This document shows positions 46,124 to 55,692 of a stretch of DNA of 64,000 nucleotides, in pieces. The DNA is taken from contig NZ_KB849549.1 of NCBI RefSeq assembly GCF_000368565.1, positions 62,001 to 126,000 of the forward strand, in the 5' to 3' direction. Below the pieces are notes generated by a model. The model did no database searches. It was not told the DNA's origin and saw nothing but the letters and a program-made list of their open reading frames with translations. The stretch is from Acinetobacter gerneri DSM 14967 = CIP 107464 = MTCC 9824 (GTDB lineage Bacteria > Pseudomonadota > Gammaproteobacteria > Pseudomonadales > Moraxellaceae). Within the stretch, counting starts at the first letter, position 1. Each line of letters opens with the position of its first letter. A program made the translations under genes and the position numbers.

Positions 46124-46474
46124 ATGAAGTCTAAATTTTACCAAAACAGCCTCATCTGTTTAAGCCTAATGCTTACGTCTGGCATCTCAGTTCATGCGAC
46201 AGCAAACGATGCAGGGCAATGCAGTGCAAAACAAGCCTTTGCTTTCAATAGTATGGGTCTCAGACAATATGGTTTTAACTATGATGCATTTTTAAATAAT
46301 GTTAATTTCTTAAAATCCATTCCAGCTGCACAAAAACCAGAATATGAAAAAATCGGACAGCAAGCCTATCAAGCAGATATCGTGAGCGGAACAACTTATG
46401 CACAAAAAGAGTCTGTTCGTCGTGATTTTGCCAATCAGATCTATCAAGACTGCATAAGCCCGAAAAGATCATAG
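46124..46474 (+). CDS. Small secreted hypothetical protein
   Basis: The 116-residue product has an N-terminal signal peptide (MKSKFYQNSLICLSLMLTS, cleavage near VHATA). The mature part of about 90 residues has two Cys (QCSAK near the start, QDCIS at the end), which could form a disulfide in the periplasm. No family is recognised. An AGAG box lies upstream. Its neighbours give no functional clue. Confidence 0.7.
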   Translation: MKSKFYQNSLICLSLMLTSGISVHATANDAGQCSAKQAFAFNSMGLRQYGFNYDAFLNNVNFLKSIPAAQKPEYEKIGQQAYQADIVSGTTYAQKESVRRDFANQIYQDCISPKRS

Positions 46475-46492
46475 AACATTCATTTGAAATTT

Positions 46493-46525
46493 AAGTAAAA
46501 GAGCGCAAATAGCGCTCTTTTACTT
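46493..46525. terminator. Palindromic hairpin after the secreted protein gene
   Basis: AAGTAAAAGAGCGC pairs with GCGCTCTTTTACTT around a five-base loop. The T run is interrupted, so strength is moderate. Confidence 0.7.
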
Positions 46526-46591
46526 TGTGATGTTGACATTTAAGTACTGAGTTTAATAACGTAGCGCTAAACGTTTGTAATGTAGACCACG

Positions 46592-47443
46592 ATGAATTTA
46601 CGCCATTTGGAACTGTTTTATGCCTTAATGCACTCTGGCTCATTGACCGAGGCAGCTTCAACTCTGGGCATATCTCAACCTGCGGCAAGTAAATTACTCA
46701 AACATACCGAACTCAAACTTGGCTTTAACCTATTTCAGCGTGCTAAAGGTAAATTGGAACCGACCTACGAAGCTCAAATTTTATATGAAGAAATTAAGCC
46801 GATTTATCAAAAAATCAATGATCTCAATCAATTTACCCATACACTTGCCCAAAACCCGCATGGAAAAATCAGGCTAGGATGTTCAGCCAACATTGGGCTA
46901 GGGTTAATCTCGAAAATCACTGCACGCTTTAGCCAAAAGTACCCTGATGTTGATTTTTCAATCATGATCGAATCAGATGCCCTACTTGAACAAAAAATTT
47001 TAGATCGCAAAATTGATTTAGCCCTGAGCTTTGTTGCAAGCTCAGAAATGAAAATTGTATCCGAGTCTATTTTTGAAATTCCCTTGTGTTATATCGATAG
47101 CCAAGCCCAGCAAGCCCCGATCGAACTTCACCAAATCCAATATAGCCGTTGGATTCAGCCTGATATTGCAGCTTTAAATGAACATCTGATAATCTCTGAA
47201 AATACTGACCACTCTCGCCTTTCAGCACAAAACAATGCACTCGTGGCTCAATTAGTGAAGCAAAATCTCGGTTGTAGCATTATCGATCGTGATAATGCGG
47301 AACAAGCTCTATCAAAAGAAATGATTTACCCATTGAAAGAGCCTTTATCGATCAAGGTATATTTACTGCAAAATGCCAACTTAAAACTCAGCCTGCCGAT
47401 CAAAAATTTGATCCAAATCCTGCAAAAACAACACTATCTTTAA
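46592..47443 (+). CDS. LysR-family transcriptional regulator
   Basis: The 283-residue protein has an N-terminal LysR helix-turn-helix (HLELFYALMHSGSLTEAAST, then LGISQPAASKLLKH) and a C-terminal substrate-binding domain beginning at about residue 90 (GKIRLGCSANIGLGLI). The target and inducer are unknown. It is not clearly divergent from an obvious metabolic target: its upstream neighbour is the small secreted protein on the same strand. Confidence 0.92.
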   Translation: MNLRHLELFYALMHSGSLTEAASTLGISQPAASKLLKHTELKLGFNLFQRAKGKLEPTYEAQILYEEIKPIYQKINDLNQFTHTLAQNPHGKIRLGCSANIGLGLISKITARFSQKYPDVDFSIMIESDALLEQKILDRKIDLALSFVASSEMKIVSESIFEIPLCYIDSQAQQAPIELHQIQYSRWIQPDIAALNEHLIISENTDHSRLSAQNNALVAQLVKQNLGCSIIDRDNAEQALSKEMIYPLKEPLSIKVYLLQNANLKLSLPIKNLIQILQKQHYL

Positions 47444-47526
47444 GCCTAGTTATAGACACTCAAATGTATCAACACTCAAGCTGAGCCTGTGTTAAAAAGT
47501 GGTGGATACTATTCAAATGTAATCTT

Positions 47527-48000
47527 TTAAGGCTTTGTTTTCTGTGTTTTGATCAATTTTAACTTGCCATTTTCCAGTACATAGTAGCGTACAGTGATAC
47601 TCTCAACATTATAATTTTCATCCTTATTTTCCTGCTCTGTCACCAACAAACGACTTTTAGGATTGGTTGCAACCACATCCTCTGCATTGGACTCTCCACC
47701 AAAATAGGCATCAAGCAACTTTCCAGTTCGTTTACTAATAAAAGAATAGCTTCGACAATCCGCACCACAGCCCCACATGGTCGAGACATATTCACCAGCA
47801 AAATCAGGCTTTTCTTTTAGAGCATCCGATAGACGCGTTCGAAACATTTTCGCGCTAGGGTCAGACAAATCAAGCTTGGCAGTCTTGCCCGTATAGACTG
47901 ATTTGACTGGATAATCCGTAAATTTAGGGGATTTATTTTCTGCTTGCGCAGCCATCGGACAGCTCGCAAGCAATAGTGTCGTTAAAATTATTTTTTTCAT
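47527..48000 (-). CDS. Periplasmic hypothetical protein
   Basis: The 157-residue product starts MKKIILTTLLLASCPMAAQA, a signal peptide with cleavage AQA-EN. The mature domain contains GEYVSTMWGCGADCRSYSFI with a CxxxC pair, a pattern shared with small uncharacterised bacterial proteins, then RLLVTEQENKDENY and a YYVLENGKLKLI strand. The start at 48000 is chosen because the signal peptide then begins directly. It lies 33 bases downstream of hemW on the same strand and may be co-transcribed. Confidence 0.75.
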   Translation of the reverse strand: MKKIILTTLLLASCPMAAQAENKSPKFTDYPVKSVYTGKTAKLDLSDPSAKMFRTRLSDALKEKPDFAGEYVSTMWGCGADCRSYSFISKRTGKLLDAYFGGESNAEDVVATNPKSRLLVTEQENKDENYNVESITVRYYVLENGKLKLIKTQKTKP

Positions 48001-48033
48001 GAGCGCTAAGTTTTGTTTATATTTCACACAAAA

Positions 48034-49191
48034 CTATAGCAAAAACTCTTCCAAAACTGAATTTAAAAATAAATGCCCTTGCTCAGTACAAGCCAAACGA
48101 TTTGGATCATCTTGCATCAATTTTCGCGTGCGTAATGAGTTTAAACGTTGCTCCATTTGCTCTAAGCTTTGCCCTGTTCGCTCGGTATATAGCGCAGAAG
48201 CCACGCCTTGATTTAAGCGTAAGGCATTCATCATAAATTCAAAAGGCATATCTTCAGCTTCAATGGCTTGAAAATGTACATGCTCAGCAGGAACTTTTGC
48301 CAAATAATCTTTGGGTAAACGGGTTTTTTGAAAACGATAAACCCCATCTGGACGTGTGACTTTGCCGTGTGCCCCTGCCCCGATCGCCAAATAATCGCCA
48401 AACTGCCAATAATTTAAATTATGTGCAGAAGGACGTTCTTTACGCCATGCAGAAACTTCATAATTGATAAACCCATTGTCAATTAAAAATGCCTCACCCT
48501 GCAATTGAATCTGTTCTAAAACATCTTCATTGGGCAATATAGGCTGCGTTTTAAAAAAGACTGTGCTCGGCTCAATCGTCAATTGATACCAAGAAATATG
48601 TGTTGCACCACTTTGCACAGCGAGTTTCAAATCATATAACGCTTGTTCCAGTGTTTGCTCAGGCAATCCATGCATCAAATCGACATTGATTCGCTCAAAT
48701 CCTGCTTCTTTGGCATGTAAAATGGCTTGAACAGCATCCTGATTGCTATGAATACGCCCCAAACGCTTTAAATGCTCAGTATTGAAGCTTTGTACCCCGA
48801 TCGACAAACGATTGATCCCAGCTTGTAAATAACCTGCAAAAGGATCATGTTCAACCGTTCCCGGATTGGCTTCAAGAGTGATTTCACAATCGTCTTCAAA
48901 ATTTAATAAATTTTTTAATTGTTGAAATAACCAGACATAGCCCTTTGCTGAAATCAGCGATGGTGTGCCTCCACCAATAAAGACACTATGAATGCTACGC
49001 CCTTGGGCAAAATCGACTTGGGTTTTAAAATCTTCAACTAAGGCATGTAAATATTCACGTTCCAAATCCAGTGATAATTTTCCATCAGGGACCGCATGAG
49101 AGTTGAAATCACAATACGGACATTTGCGTACACACCACGGCATGTGGATATAAAGTGATAATGGAATCAATGCAGGATCTAGATTAGCCAA
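48034..49191 (-). CDS. hemW: Radical SAM heme chaperone HemW
   Basis: The 385-residue product has the radical-SAM motif CVRKCPYC (Cys20, Cys24, Cys27) in HMPWCVRKCPYCDFNSH, then VFIGGGTPSLIS, EITLEANPGTVE and GVQSFNTEHLKRLGR. The HMPWC form and the length point to HemW (often misnamed HemN), which inserts haem into respiratory enzymes rather than oxidising coproporphyrinogen. hemF in this window supplies the oxidase. The Cys-rich N-terminal region is intact. Confidence 0.9.
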   Translation of the reverse strand: MANLDPALIPLSLYIHMPWCVRKCPYCDFNSHAVPDGKLSLDLEREYLHALVEDFKTQVDFAQGRSIHSVFIGGGTPSLISAKGYVWLFQQLKNLLNFEDDCEITLEANPGTVEHDPFAGYLQAGINRLSIGVQSFNTEHLKRLGRIHSNQDAVQAILHAKEAGFERINVDLMHGLPEQTLEQALYDLKLAVQSGATHISWYQLTIEPSTVFFKTQPILPNEDVLEQIQLQGEAFLIDNGFINYEVSAWRKERPSAHNLNYWQFGDYLAIGAGAHGKVTRPDGVYRFQKTRLPKDYLAKVPAEHVHFQAIEAEDMPFEFMMNALRLNQGVASALYTERTGQSLEQMEQRLNSLRTRKLMQDDPNRLACTEQGHLFLNSVLEEFLL

Positions 49192-49302
49192 AGATAAAGC
49201 TCAAAATAAAAGTTCGGTGCTAATTTTAACATGGCAAGCCGATCTTGTAGGCATTGTCATGTATTTGTTTTAGACTGATCTCAAACCACAAATATTCCAA
49301 GA

Positions 49303-49764
49303 ATGATGAAAATATCTAGTCAGTTGCTCATTTTCCTTCCGCTCGCCTTATGTATCGGTATTGCACTTGCAGTACAAACTGCCATCAACTCACAATTACG
49401 TGAATATTTGAATTCGCCTTTACAAGCTGCACTTTTATCCTTTTTTATTGGTACTATAGTGCTGGCAATTTGTGTTTTTTTACAGCCGATCTCAAAACCC
49501 AGCCTAAATATGTTCTCCCAAATTCCATGGTATTTATGGTTAGGTGGTTTTTTAGGTGCTTATGCCGTGAGTTGCAGTATTTATGCTGCACCGAAACTTG
49601 GTTTTTTAACCTTATTTGGCATTATTATCTTCGGTCAAATCAGCACCTCCATGTTTTTAGATCAATTTGGTTTACTGGGTGTAGATAAAACTCCGATTAC
49701 ATGGCAACGCTTCTTCGGCGGTGTCTTTGTTTTATTTGGTGTTTTACTGACTTTACAACGTTAG
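49303..49764 (+). CDS. DUF606/YdcZ-family small transporter
   Basis: The 153-residue protein has four to five membrane helices (LLIFLPLALCIGIALAVQT, ALLSFFIGTIVLAICVFL, WYLWLGGFLGAYAV, FLTLFGIIIFGQI) and a final YLxR-like tail (FGVLLTLQR). It belongs to the small DMT-like DUF606 family, whose substrate is unknown. The length fits the family. Its TAG stop shares its last base with the first base of the second structured element, so the true original end may have been altered. Confidence 0.85.
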   Translation: MMKISSQLLIFLPLALCIGIALAVQTAINSQLREYLNSPLQAALLSFFIGTIVLAICVFLQPISKPSLNMFSQIPWYLWLGGFLGAYAVSCSIYAAPKLGFLTLFGIIIFGQISTSMFLDQFGLLGVDKTPITWQRFFGGVFVLFGVLLTLQR

Positions 49765-50071
49765 GGTCTGTTGACATTTCAAATTGATTGCGACGTTGAG
49801 TATTTTTTAGATGATATGAGGCGTAGATTGAGAAATTTAGTGATCTAAATGATCAAGCTACAACGAAATAGCATCAAAAAATACTCTCGTCCTTTCGCTT
49901 CGCCTTGCGCTGCGAACAAAGTAGTACTTTGTTCTTGCTCAGGTTGTAGCTAAAATTATCTCAGGCTTCGTTACGAAATTTGAAAATGGTCTCGCCATTC
50001 TCTGCATTTCGTGCCTTGCCTGCTCAATTTTAGCTAACAACGCAATTCAGTTGTGAAATATCAACAGACCC
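49764..50071. mobile_element. MITE-like structured element, copy 2
   Basis: This 308-bp copy starts GGGTCTGTTGAC, with the inverted repeat ending at 50071 (17/18 paired) and TA on both flanks. The stems are GAGTATTTTTT (49798-49808) with AAAAAATACTC (49876-49886), and AGCTAAAATT (49948-49957) with AATTTTAGCT (50026-50035). Both carry base changes that keep pairing relative to copy 1. The variable middle has an extra roughly 45 bases containing GAACAAAGTA/TACTTTGTTC. It separates the DUF606 gene from the MATE gene by 32 bases. Confidence 0.85.
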
Positions 50072-50103
50072 TAATTCATTTTGATTATTGATGAGTATTT
50101 TTT

Positions 50104-51459
50104 GTGTCTAATGTCACGACAACCCGTTTCGAATTAAAACAACTGTTCCATTTGATGATTCCCATCTTAGTCACTCAATTTGCCCAAGCTGGTTTTGGTC
50201 TGATTGATACGATTATGGCGGGACATATGTCATCCAATGACTTAGCAGCGATTGCGGTCGGTGTCGGACTGTGGATTCCGATTATGTTGTTATTTAGTGG
50301 CATCATGATCGCAACAACACCGCTGGTTGCAGAAGCAAATGGCGCTCGTCAATCTGAAAAAATCCCATCCATCGTACGCCAATCACTTTGGGTTGCAGTT
50401 ATTTTAGGGATTTTGGCAATGCTGATTTTGCAAGCCATGCCTTTGTTACTGCCTGTGTTAGGCGTGCCCGAATCGTTATTGCCTAAAGCCAGTCTATTTT
50501 TACATGCGATTGGTTTTGGTATGCCTGCGGTTACGATGTACGCTGCTCTGCGTGGTTATTCAGAAGCCTTGGGCTATCCTCGACCAGTTACAGCCATTAG
50601 CCTAATTGCCCTCGTGGTACAAATTCCATTAAACCTGATCTTTATGTATGGTGTCGGTCCTGTGCCTCATTTGGGTAGTGCTGGCTGTGGTTTTGCTACT
50701 GCGATTTTACAATGGCTGATGTTTATTACTTTGGCACTGTATATTTTAAAAGCCAAACGTTATCAACGTACGCCTGTCTTTAGCGCTTTTGAAAAAATTG
50801 ATCTTGGCTTAGTTAAACGTATTTTAAAACTTGGCTTACCGATCGGATTGGCGATCTTTTTTGAAGTCAGTATTTTCAGTACCGCTGCGATTATTTTGAG
50901 TCCGTTAGGTGATATCGTGGTTGCCTCTCATCAAATCGCAATCTCTGTAACATCACAATTATTTATGATTCCGATGTCTTTGGCTCTGGCTTTGACCATT
51001 CGAGTGGGGACATATTATGGGGCTAAAAATCTGCCTGCCATGCATAAAGTTCAAAAAATTGGGCTGATTTCTGCAACCGTTTTTGCGCTTGCAACAATGT
51101 TATTAATGGCGATCTTTAGACCGTTTATTGTCTCGATTTACACCTCTGATTATGATGTATCTATCGCAGCAATGTATTTGATTTTATTTGCTATTGCTTA
51201 TCAGCTTATGGATGCATGGCAGGTGGCAGCCGCAGGTTGTCTACGGGGCATGCAAGATACCAAAGGTCCAATGTGGATTACGCTGATTGCTTATTGGGTG
51301 ATAGCATTTCCAGTTGGGATTTATTTGGCACGTTTTACCGATATGGGGGCTGCAGGTGTGTGGACTGGACTCATCGTGGGTCTAAGTGTGGCTTGTGTGT
51401 TATTGCTGACTCGATTGTATAAAAACAATCAACGCCTAAAACAAAACTTTCAGCACTGA
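50104..51459 (+). CDS. abeM: MATE-family multidrug efflux pump (AbeM/NorM-like)
   Basis: The 451-residue protein has about 12 membrane helices. The N-terminal part (RFELKQLFHLMIPILVTQF, then GFGLIDTIMAGHMS) is close to AbeM of Acinetobacter, and AALRGYSEALGYPRPV and CLRGMQDTKGPM are MATE signatures of the two six-helix halves. It exports cationic drugs using H+ or Na+ in relatives. It starts at a GTG. Only 32 bases separate it from the structured element, so its promoter must be in or beyond that element. Confidence 0.92.
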   Translation: MSNVTTTRFELKQLFHLMIPILVTQFAQAGFGLIDTIMAGHMSSNDLAAIAVGVGLWIPIMLLFSGIMIATTPLVAEANGARQSEKIPSIVRQSLWVAVILGILAMLILQAMPLLLPVLGVPESLLPKASLFLHAIGFGMPAVTMYAALRGYSEALGYPRPVTAISLIALVVQIPLNLIFMYGVGPVPHLGSAGCGFATAILQWLMFITLALYILKAKRYQRTPVFSAFEKIDLGLVKRILKLGLPIGLAIFFEVSIFSTAAIILSPLGDIVVASHQIAISVTSQLFMIPMSLALALTIRVGTYYGAKNLPAMHKVQKIGLISATVFALATMLLMAIFRPFIVSIYTSDYDVSIAAMYLILFAIAYQLMDAWQVAAAGCLRGMQDTKGPMWITLIAYWVIAFPVGIYLARFTDMGAAGVWTGLIVGLSVACVLLLTRLYKNNQRLKQNFQH

Positions 51460-51479
51460 TCCAAGTTAATACTTAAGAA

Positions 51480-51509
51480 ATTAATATTTAAGTGATTAAT
51501 ATTTAAGTG
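51480..51509. repeat. Two-copy 15-bp direct repeat
   Basis: ATTAATATTTAAGTG is repeated twice in tandem, with a partial third unit. It lies between the MATE gene and its terminator. Confidence 0.7.
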
Positions 51510-51536
51510 ATTGATCTTTCATTTGATTGATCACAT

Positions 51537-51570
51537 AAAAAAAGAGCCAAATAGATTGGCTCTTTTTTTT
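51537..51570. terminator. Bidirectional terminator between the MATE gene and the flavoenzyme genes
   Basis: AAAAAGAGCCAA (51539-51550) pairs with TTGGCTCTTTTT (51556-51567) around ATAGA. Confidence 0.93.
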
Positions 51571-51579
51571 ATTGCTAGA

Positions 51580-52839
51580 TTAAGCAGATTTGGCTTTTGG
51601 ACTTTGACCAATTTGCCAAACATAAGGTAGCTCAGCTTGGTTGATCTCCCAATCGCCAATCACTTTTTGTTTATAGATAATCGGGTTGTGTGAAGAAACC
51701 GTCCGAGCATTTCGCCAGAAACGATCAAGCTGTTTTGCCGTACTGGTTGCCGAAGCACTTAAAGCATTGAACAACTCACTACTTAGACTCAAAACCAACT
51801 GACTGACCACGACTTGCGCCTGAGCAGACTCAAGTTCAGCACGATGATTGGCTTTTTGTTCAAGTACTTCTGATTGATCAAAATGGCTCAAATAAGCATC
51901 TTGTAAACTGGTCGCTACCTTTTGTGTCAAAGCTTCACTGGCATAACTCTGTGCGGAGGCTTGCCCAATCACTTGTAAAACTTGCGGATCATGGCGAACC
52001 AAGTCAGCATTTCCATGACTAAAAATACGTTTACGCTGACGTACTTCTTCACTAAACGTTCGTACTGCTGCACGCGCGATACCAGACAAAGTTGCCAAGT
52101 GGAATGCTTGATAAAAGGCGGTTTGATACTTGAAACGTGTTGCAAAATCGATAATATTTTGTTCAAAAACATGAACGTTTTTCAATTGAATTGTGCCACT
52201 TCCAGTAGTTTTCTGACCAAATCCATCCCAATCATCTAAAATCGCGACACCATTTTCATGGCGATTGACCGCAACAATCACTGCTCGCTGATTGATTTCA
52301 TCATAAGCATAAACATCGATCCAATCGGCAAAAATACTTCCTGTAGAATAATATTTTTCACCTGAAACAAACCAACGACCTTCAATATTTCGGCTTAGTC
52401 TGGTTGCCACTTCACCAATCTGCACCTCACCAATTTCGGTCCATGCATTACCAACGGTTTCACCTGCAACAAAACGCTCAAACCAATGTTTTTGTGACAA
52501 ATCTTTATGAGCATTTAAACGATCTTCAACAAAGGCAAAATGCCCGCGCAATGCTTGTACGATATTTGAATCAGCTTCCGCCAATAAGGTCAACAATTCA
52601 AACAATTGTGGCAAAGATACACCTGCCCCACCAAATTTTTCAGGGACACGAATAGCCGTAAAACCACTGTCTTTTAACAGTTGAATTTCATCATAAGGTA
52701 AAATGCGCTGTTGCTCATGAAATAAAGTTTTTTTGGCAATTTCATCAAAAATAGGCTGAAATTTTGCTTTTAATTTTTCAAGATCAGCACCCAAAGAAAG
52801 TGATTCATGCTGTGAGGTTAAACGATTTAAAATGCTCAT
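51580..52839 (-). CDS. Acyl-CoA dehydrogenase-fold flavoenzyme, SfnB/DszC-like (2 of 2)
   Basis: The 419-residue product has the acyl-CoA dehydrogenase fold but resembles the SfnB/DszC branch of FMNH2-dependent monooxygenases. Segments include VPEKFGGAGVSLPQLFEL, GHFAFVEDRL, VSGEKYYSTGSIFADW, DDWDGFGQKTTGSGTIQL and RFWRNARTVSSHNPI. Such enzymes help release sulfur from sulfones or sulfonates or act on related organosulfur compounds. The substrate is not known. It lies 12 bases after the paralogue and is probably co-transcribed with it. Confidence 0.85.
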   Translation of the reverse strand: MSILNRLTSQHESLSLGADLEKLKAKFQPIFDEIAKKTLFHEQQRILPYDEIQLLKDSGFTAIRVPEKFGGAGVSLPQLFELLTLLAEADSNIVQALRGHFAFVEDRLNAHKDLSQKHWFERFVAGETVGNAWTEIGEVQIGEVATRLSRNIEGRWFVSGEKYYSTGSIFADWIDVYAYDEINQRAVIVAVNRHENGVAILDDWDGFGQKTTGSGTIQLKNVHVFEQNIIDFATRFKYQTAFYQAFHLATLSGIARAAVRTFSEEVRQRKRIFSHGNADLVRHDPQVLQVIGQASAQSYASEALTQKVATSLQDAYLSHFDQSEVLEQKANHRAELESAQAQVVVSQLVLSLSSELFNALSASATSTAKQLDRFWRNARTVSSHNPIIYKQKVIGDWEINQAELPYVWQIGQSPKAKSA

Positions 52840-52851
52840 AATATTTCTCCA

Positions 52852-54108
52852 TTAACTCCAAGCATGTCGTGGTGGTTCCACACCATTCAAATAATAATTA
52901 CCGATAATGTGATATTTCCAACGCACAGGATCATGCAAAGTATGCGTACGTGCATTACGCCAATGACGGTCTAAATTCAGCTCAGAAAGTGTTGATCGTG
53001 TTCCTGAAAGTTCAAACAGCTTATTACTGGCAAGCAAAGCAATTTCAGTAGTCAAAACTTTGGACTCAGCCACCAAAAGCGTTGCATTGGATACATTTTC
53101 ATCACTACTCAGTTCAATGGCTTGATCAATCGCCTCTCCAGCCAAATCCAAAACAGCTTCAGCTGCATGCAATTTGATTTTCAGCTCACCGATATTGGCA
53201 ATGGTAAAAGGGTCTTCACTGGCTTTTTCCTGCCCAGAATCAACCCAAGCACGTGCTTTTTGCTGCACATATTGAATCGTTTCGGCAATCGCTCCACGAG
53301 CAATACCCGCATCTACCGCAGCTTGGATAAACTGCGAAATGGCCCCTGCTGGTGTAGGTCGCTCAAAGGCTTTATAGATGGGAATAATATATTCCTCACG
53401 CACAGCGACATTATTTAACTCGACTGTGCCACTTGCCGTCGTACGCTGCCCAAAACCACTCCAGTCATTGATAATATTTAGGCCTAAAGTATCACGCGGA
53501 ATGAGTGCCACATGTGGCTGCCCTTCTACGTTTACTGCAACTGCAGGTACCCAATGTGCCAACAATGCTCCAGTTGCAAAAAATTTTGTTCCGTTAATAA
53601 CATAGCCTTGCTCCGTTTTAGTCAGTGTTGTTTTTAGATCGGCAACCGTTTTTCCTGTCTTTTCTGAAAATGCATTGCCAAAACGAATACCTTTTAAAAT
53701 TAAATCAAAGAAAAATTTCTTTTGTTCTTCAGTTGCATCCAATCGTATATGCTCGATAAATGCCCAATGATTTTGCGCAATTTGTCCCAATGACGAGTCA
53801 ACACTCGAAATCGTCTTGACCACCTCCGCCAAGGTTTTATACGACACATCTGCTCCGCCATAGGCACGAGGAATATTGATTGCCCAAAGACCACTTTGCG
53901 AATACTGCTTAATTTCGTCTAACGGTAAACGACGCTCCTGATCACGAAGTGACGCTTCTTTTGCAAATTCTTCTGCAAGTTTTTTGGCAATGTCGATCGC
54001 TTCCGCATCCGTTTTGATGACATGCGCATTTTGTTCTATTTCAAAAACACTTAAAGGAATCGCTTTATCTTTTGATAAATTTTGATACCCTTGTTCCAGA
54101 TTACCCAT
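52852..54108 (-). CDS. SfnB-family sulfur acquisition oxidoreductase (1 of 2)
   Basis: The 418-residue paralogue of the downstream gene carries INIPRAYGGADVSYKTL, QNHWAFIEHIRL, NGTKFFATGALLAHW, NDWSGFGQRTTASGTVEL and RHWRNARTHTLHDPVRWK, the characteristic SfnB pattern. In pseudomonads SfnB participates in dimethyl sulfone use under sulfate limitation. No reductase, transporter or regulator of sulfur genes is adjacent, so the pathway here is inferred from family only. Sulfate-starvation control cannot be judged. Confidence 0.87.
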   Translation of the reverse strand: MGNLEQGYQNLSKDKAIPLSVFEIEQNAHVIKTDAEAIDIAKKLAEEFAKEASLRDQERRLPLDEIKQYSQSGLWAINIPRAYGGADVSYKTLAEVVKTISSVDSSLGQIAQNHWAFIEHIRLDATEEQKKFFFDLILKGIRFGNAFSEKTGKTVADLKTTLTKTEQGYVINGTKFFATGALLAHWVPAVAVNVEGQPHVALIPRDTLGLNIINDWSGFGQRTTASGTVELNNVAVREEYIIPIYKAFERPTPAGAISQFIQAAVDAGIARGAIAETIQYVQQKARAWVDSGQEKASEDPFTIANIGELKIKLHAAEAVLDLAGEAIDQAIELSSDENVSNATLLVAESKVLTTEIALLASNKLFELSGTRSTLSELNLDRHWRNARTHTLHDPVRWKYHIIGNYYLNGVEPPRHAWS

Positions 54109-54347
54109 TTTTTGATTTCCAATTTTTATTGTCCTTATTCAAATTAACACCAAAAAATGCGATATTTTATATTTATTAAAGCTTTGTTTATGAAATAGAA
54201 TTTGAATAGTTTTGCATTTTTTATGCTTTAGGAAAATGTCCGATTTTTCACAAATTTACAAGGACATTAACAATTTCAACTATGCAGTAATCGTTTTGTC
54301 ACCTATTATCAAATAAGTAAAATTTTTCGATTTAAAGGATTTTTACC

Positions 54348-55649
54348 ATGTCCAAAAATGCGAGTACACCTGGTCGACGTTTTATGAAACTTGCATCGAT
54401 GACAGCAAGTATTGCCAGCAAAACCGTGTCCAATTCTATTCGCAATTTGACAGCAGACGAAGAGCAAAAAAACCAAGCCAGAAGTCAATTATTTCAAGAT
54501 ATTGGAATCCAAATCGCCAACACCTTAGGCGAAATGAAAGGTGCGGTGATGAAGGTCGGGCAGATTGCTTCGCAATATAAAGACATTTTCCCGCCTGAAG
54601 TTGCCAAAGCAATCTCGAAGTTACAGCGTCAAGCACCTGCAATGCCCTTTGCAGATATCAAACAACAAGTCGAAAAAGAACTGGGTAAACCGATAGAGAA
54701 AGCGTTCAAACATTTTGATGAAACGCCATTTGCCGCTGCATCTATTGGGCAAGTACATAAAGCAACACTGCCAAATGGCACTGAAGTTGTGGTAAAAGTC
54801 CAATATCCGGGCGTAGATGAAGCCTGCGAAAGCGATTTAAAACAAGTCCGTTTAGCGCTGCGTTTGATGGGCGTGATCAAAATAGATAAAAAACTACAAG
54901 ATCGTTTATTTAAAGAAATACAAGAAAGTTTACATGAAGAATTAAATTACGAAATCGAAGCTCAAAACCTACAAGTCTTTAAAACTTTCCATTCAGCTTT
55001 AGATCATAAAATCGTGATTCCGACTGTATATCCAGAATATTCAAGTCGTCGCATATTGACCCTTAGCCTAGAAAAAGGCGAAAGCATCGAAACTGCCAGT
55101 ACTTGGGATCTCAGCTTACGCAATGAAATCGGACAACGTCTGATCCGAGCTTTAGGACAAGAAATCTTTTTCCTGAAACGATTTCATTGTGATCCGCACC
55201 CAGGAAATTTTGCATTTAGACCTGACGGCACAGTGATTATTTATGACTTTGGTGGAGTTAAAACACTCAATAATGAAGTGATTGAAACCTTCAAAGCCTT
55301 GGTTCGTGCAGGCCGTCGCTATGACATCGCTGCAATTGAAAAACATTTGGTTGCGCTTGATGCTCTATCAGAAACTGGACAATTTCCAGAAGATTTATAT
55401 AAACAATGGCTTGAGGTGTTGCTACGTCCACTCACTACAAATTATGATTTTGAAGAAAATTCAGCACATCATGATGGCGTACGTTTAGTGAAAAAATCTT
55501 TAAAATATTGGGATGTCTTCAAACCATCTCCAGATACTTTAATGGTCAACCGTACCATCTCAGGACATTATTGGAATCTTATTCACTTAAAAGTTCATGA
55601 TAATTTAAATGACTTATTTGAAGAACTTGTGCCAACTCTAGATCCATAG
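54348..55649 (+). CDS. ABC1/UbiB-family atypical kinase
   Basis: The 433-residue product has the ABC1 signature KxGQ (GAVMKVGQIASQY), the PFAAASIGQVHKATL loop, VVVKVQYPGV (ATP-site Lys), and HCDPHPGNFAFRPDG with IIYDFGG (the catalytic Asp and metal-binding motif). The family includes UbiB and COQ8, which act in ubiquinone synthesis or lipid handling. No C-terminal membrane helices are evident, which differs from UbiB, so it is probably another member. It is monocistronic. Confidence 0.85.
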   Translation: MSKNASTPGRRFMKLASMTASIASKTVSNSIRNLTADEEQKNQARSQLFQDIGIQIANTLGEMKGAVMKVGQIASQYKDIFPPEVAKAISKLQRQAPAMPFADIKQQVEKELGKPIEKAFKHFDETPFAAASIGQVHKATLPNGTEVVVKVQYPGVDEACESDLKQVRLALRLMGVIKIDKKLQDRLFKEIQESLHEELNYEIEAQNLQVFKTFHSALDHKIVIPTVYPEYSSRRILTLSLEKGESIETASTWDLSLRNEIGQRLIRALGQEIFFLKRFHCDPHPGNFAFRPDGTVIIYDFGGVKTLNNEVIETFKALVRAGRRYDIAAIEKHLVALDALSETGQFPEDLYKQWLEVLLRPLTTNYDFEENSAHHDGVRLVKKSLKYWDVFKPSPDTLMVNRTISGHYWNLIHLKVHDNLNDLFEELVPTLDP

Positions 55650-55692
55650 ATCGAGAAAAATTTAACAGAATTTTCCAATGTGTTTACTTTTT

